From assembly GCA_024644775.1 (NCBI GenBank), contig JAHEHB010000369.1, forward strand, positions 1-5,584: DNA of 5,584 nt, in the 5' to 3' direction. A program made the position numbers and the translations under genes. This DNA is from Deltaproteobacteria bacterium (lineage in GTDB: Bacteria > Desulfobacterota > Desulfobacteria > Desulfobacterales > SURF-15). Position 1 is the first letter of the stretch, and each line of letters begins with the position of its first letter. Below are positions 4,953-5,584 of the stretch, piece after piece. The notes below the pieces were generated by a model. It was not told where the DNA came from, searched no databases, and was given only the letters and a program-made list of their open reading frames with translations.

Positions 4953-5584
4953 ATGCCATCACTATCGCGCAGAACATTTCTCAAACAAGGACTGGCGGCG
5001 GCCTGCGCCGCCTGTGCGTCTCAAGTTCCCCTTCCGGCATCCGCAAAGCCAACTGAGCCGGGAGAGCTGGCCACGTTGATCGACATCCGTAAATGTATCG
5101 GGTGCGAGGCGTGCGTCGAGGCGTGCCGCGAGGTCAACGATTTCAAATACCCCGAGCCGAAGCAGCCTTTCCCGAAAATGTATCCTCGCCGGGTGAAGGT
5201 GGCGGATTGGTCCAGTGCCGAAAAACGGGAGGTGCGGGATCGCCTCACCCCTTATAATTGGCTGTATATCCAGGAGTCTACCGTAAGCATCGATGGTGAA
5301 GAAACGACACTCAACATTCCCCGACGCTGCATGCACTGCCAGAACCCGCCGTGCGCCGACCTTTGCCCCTGGGGAGCATCGCGGAAACTCGAAAACGGGA
5401 TTACGCTGATCGACCCGGACATCTGCCTTGGCGGGCGTAAGTGCCAGGTGGTCTGCCCCTGGGACATTCCCCAACGCCAGACCGGTGTGGGGCTTTACCT
5501 CGACCTGCTGCCCAATTTCGCCGGAAACGGCGTGATGTACAAGTGCGACAGGTGCTACAATCGTATCGAAAACGGCGAATTGCC
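4953..5584 (+). CDS. Tat-exported 4Fe-4S ferredoxin-type electron-transfer subunit (HybA/DmsB-like), C-terminus cut by window edge
   Basis: The frame from ATG 4953 (GGGAG at 4941-4945, spaced 7 bases) runs 210 codons to the edge. It opens with a twin-arginine signal (SRRTFLKQG, 5-13), an Ala/Cys-rich hydrophobic stretch, and a likely signal peptidase site after ASA (29-31). The mature part has ferredoxin-like cysteine groups: C48, C51, C54, C58; CMHCQNPPC with C126, C129, C134, C138; C158, C164, C168 in CLGGRKCQVVCP; and C198, C201 (YKCDRC) starting another group. This is the pattern of electron-transfer subunits of periplasmic molybdopterin enzymes, hydrogenases and Hmc/Qrc-type complexes. 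In the third group the usual second cysteine is glycine (G161), so that cluster may be [3Fe-4S], borrow a ligand, or be altered. It should face the periplasm, unlike the cytoplasmic RACo encoded upstream. Its catalytic or membrane partner presumably lies beyond the right edge. Confidence 0.94.
   Translation, partial: MPSLSRRTFLKQGLAAACAACASQVPLPASAKPTEPGELATLIDIRKCIGCEACVEACREVNDFKYPEPKQPFPKMYPRRVKVADWSSAEKREVRDRLTPYNWLYIQESTVSIDGEETTLNIPRRCMHCQNPPCADLCPWGASRKLENGITLIDPDICLGGRKCQVVCPWDIPQRQTGVGLYLDLLPNFAGNGVMYKCDRCYNRIENGEL

Noticed and set aside
4998..5015. Lipoprotein signal at the cysteines after the twin-arginine motif of the ferredoxin
   Set aside because: The residues before C18 and C21 are a poor lipobox, and a good ASA signal peptidase I site follows at 29-31.

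Overview
The window looks like a chromosomal piece of a strictly anaerobic bacterium, most likely a Desulfobacterota (deltaproteobacterial) sulfate reducer or relative. This is an inference from gene content: a PAS/sigma-54 activator with a cysteine-loaded sensor, a RACo-type corrinoid activator, a Tat-exported multi-cluster ferredoxin, and a HesB/IscA-like frame with an in-frame TGA at a conserved cysteine position, which suggests selenocysteine use.

Layout. Positions 1-1035 (minus strand, cut by the left edge) encode the PAS and AAA+ parts of a sigma-54-dependent regulator. Positions 1036-1537 have no intact gene. They hold a perfect GTAAC/GTTAC palindrome and a possible promoter for the regulator, a long-range inverted repeat, a minus-strand open stretch with no start codon that looks like a gene remnant (1321-1494), and a weak sigma-54-like site. 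Positions 1538-1852 (plus strand) encode a HesB/IscA-like protein that is only full length if the TGA at 1634-1636 is read through. It starts a same-strand series: a thioredoxin-fold protein with a Ser-Ala-Pro-Cys active site (1979-2302), an unrecognised 87-residue protein (2334-2597), a 704-residue RACo/DUF4445 protein with a zinc-finger-like N-terminus (2714-4828), a possible 33-codon ORF overlapping its stop, and a Tat-signal 4Fe-4S ferredoxin subunit (4953 onward, cut by the right edge).

How the genes may work together. The whole plus-strand set concerns Fe-S clusters, thiols and low-potential electrons. RACo proteins use ATP and a [2Fe-2S] domain to re-reduce cob(II)alamin in corrinoid methyltransferase systems. 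The ferredoxin next to it looks like the electron-transfer subunit of an exported or membrane redox complex. The HesB-like and thioredoxin-like proteins could serve cluster assembly or thiol handling. No corrinoid protein or methyltransferase lies in the window, so the substrate pathway cannot be named. The divergent regulator, with six cysteines in and around its PAS domain, is a plausible redox- or metal-responsive controller of this locus, but no canonical -24/-12 promoter was found.

The most interesting item is the candidate HesB-like selenoprotein: its TGA falls where IscA proteins carry their first conserved cysteine, and a bacterial SECIS-like hairpin lies about 25 bases downstream. 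HesB-like selenoproteins are already known as a class, so this is a new candidate member rather than a new family.
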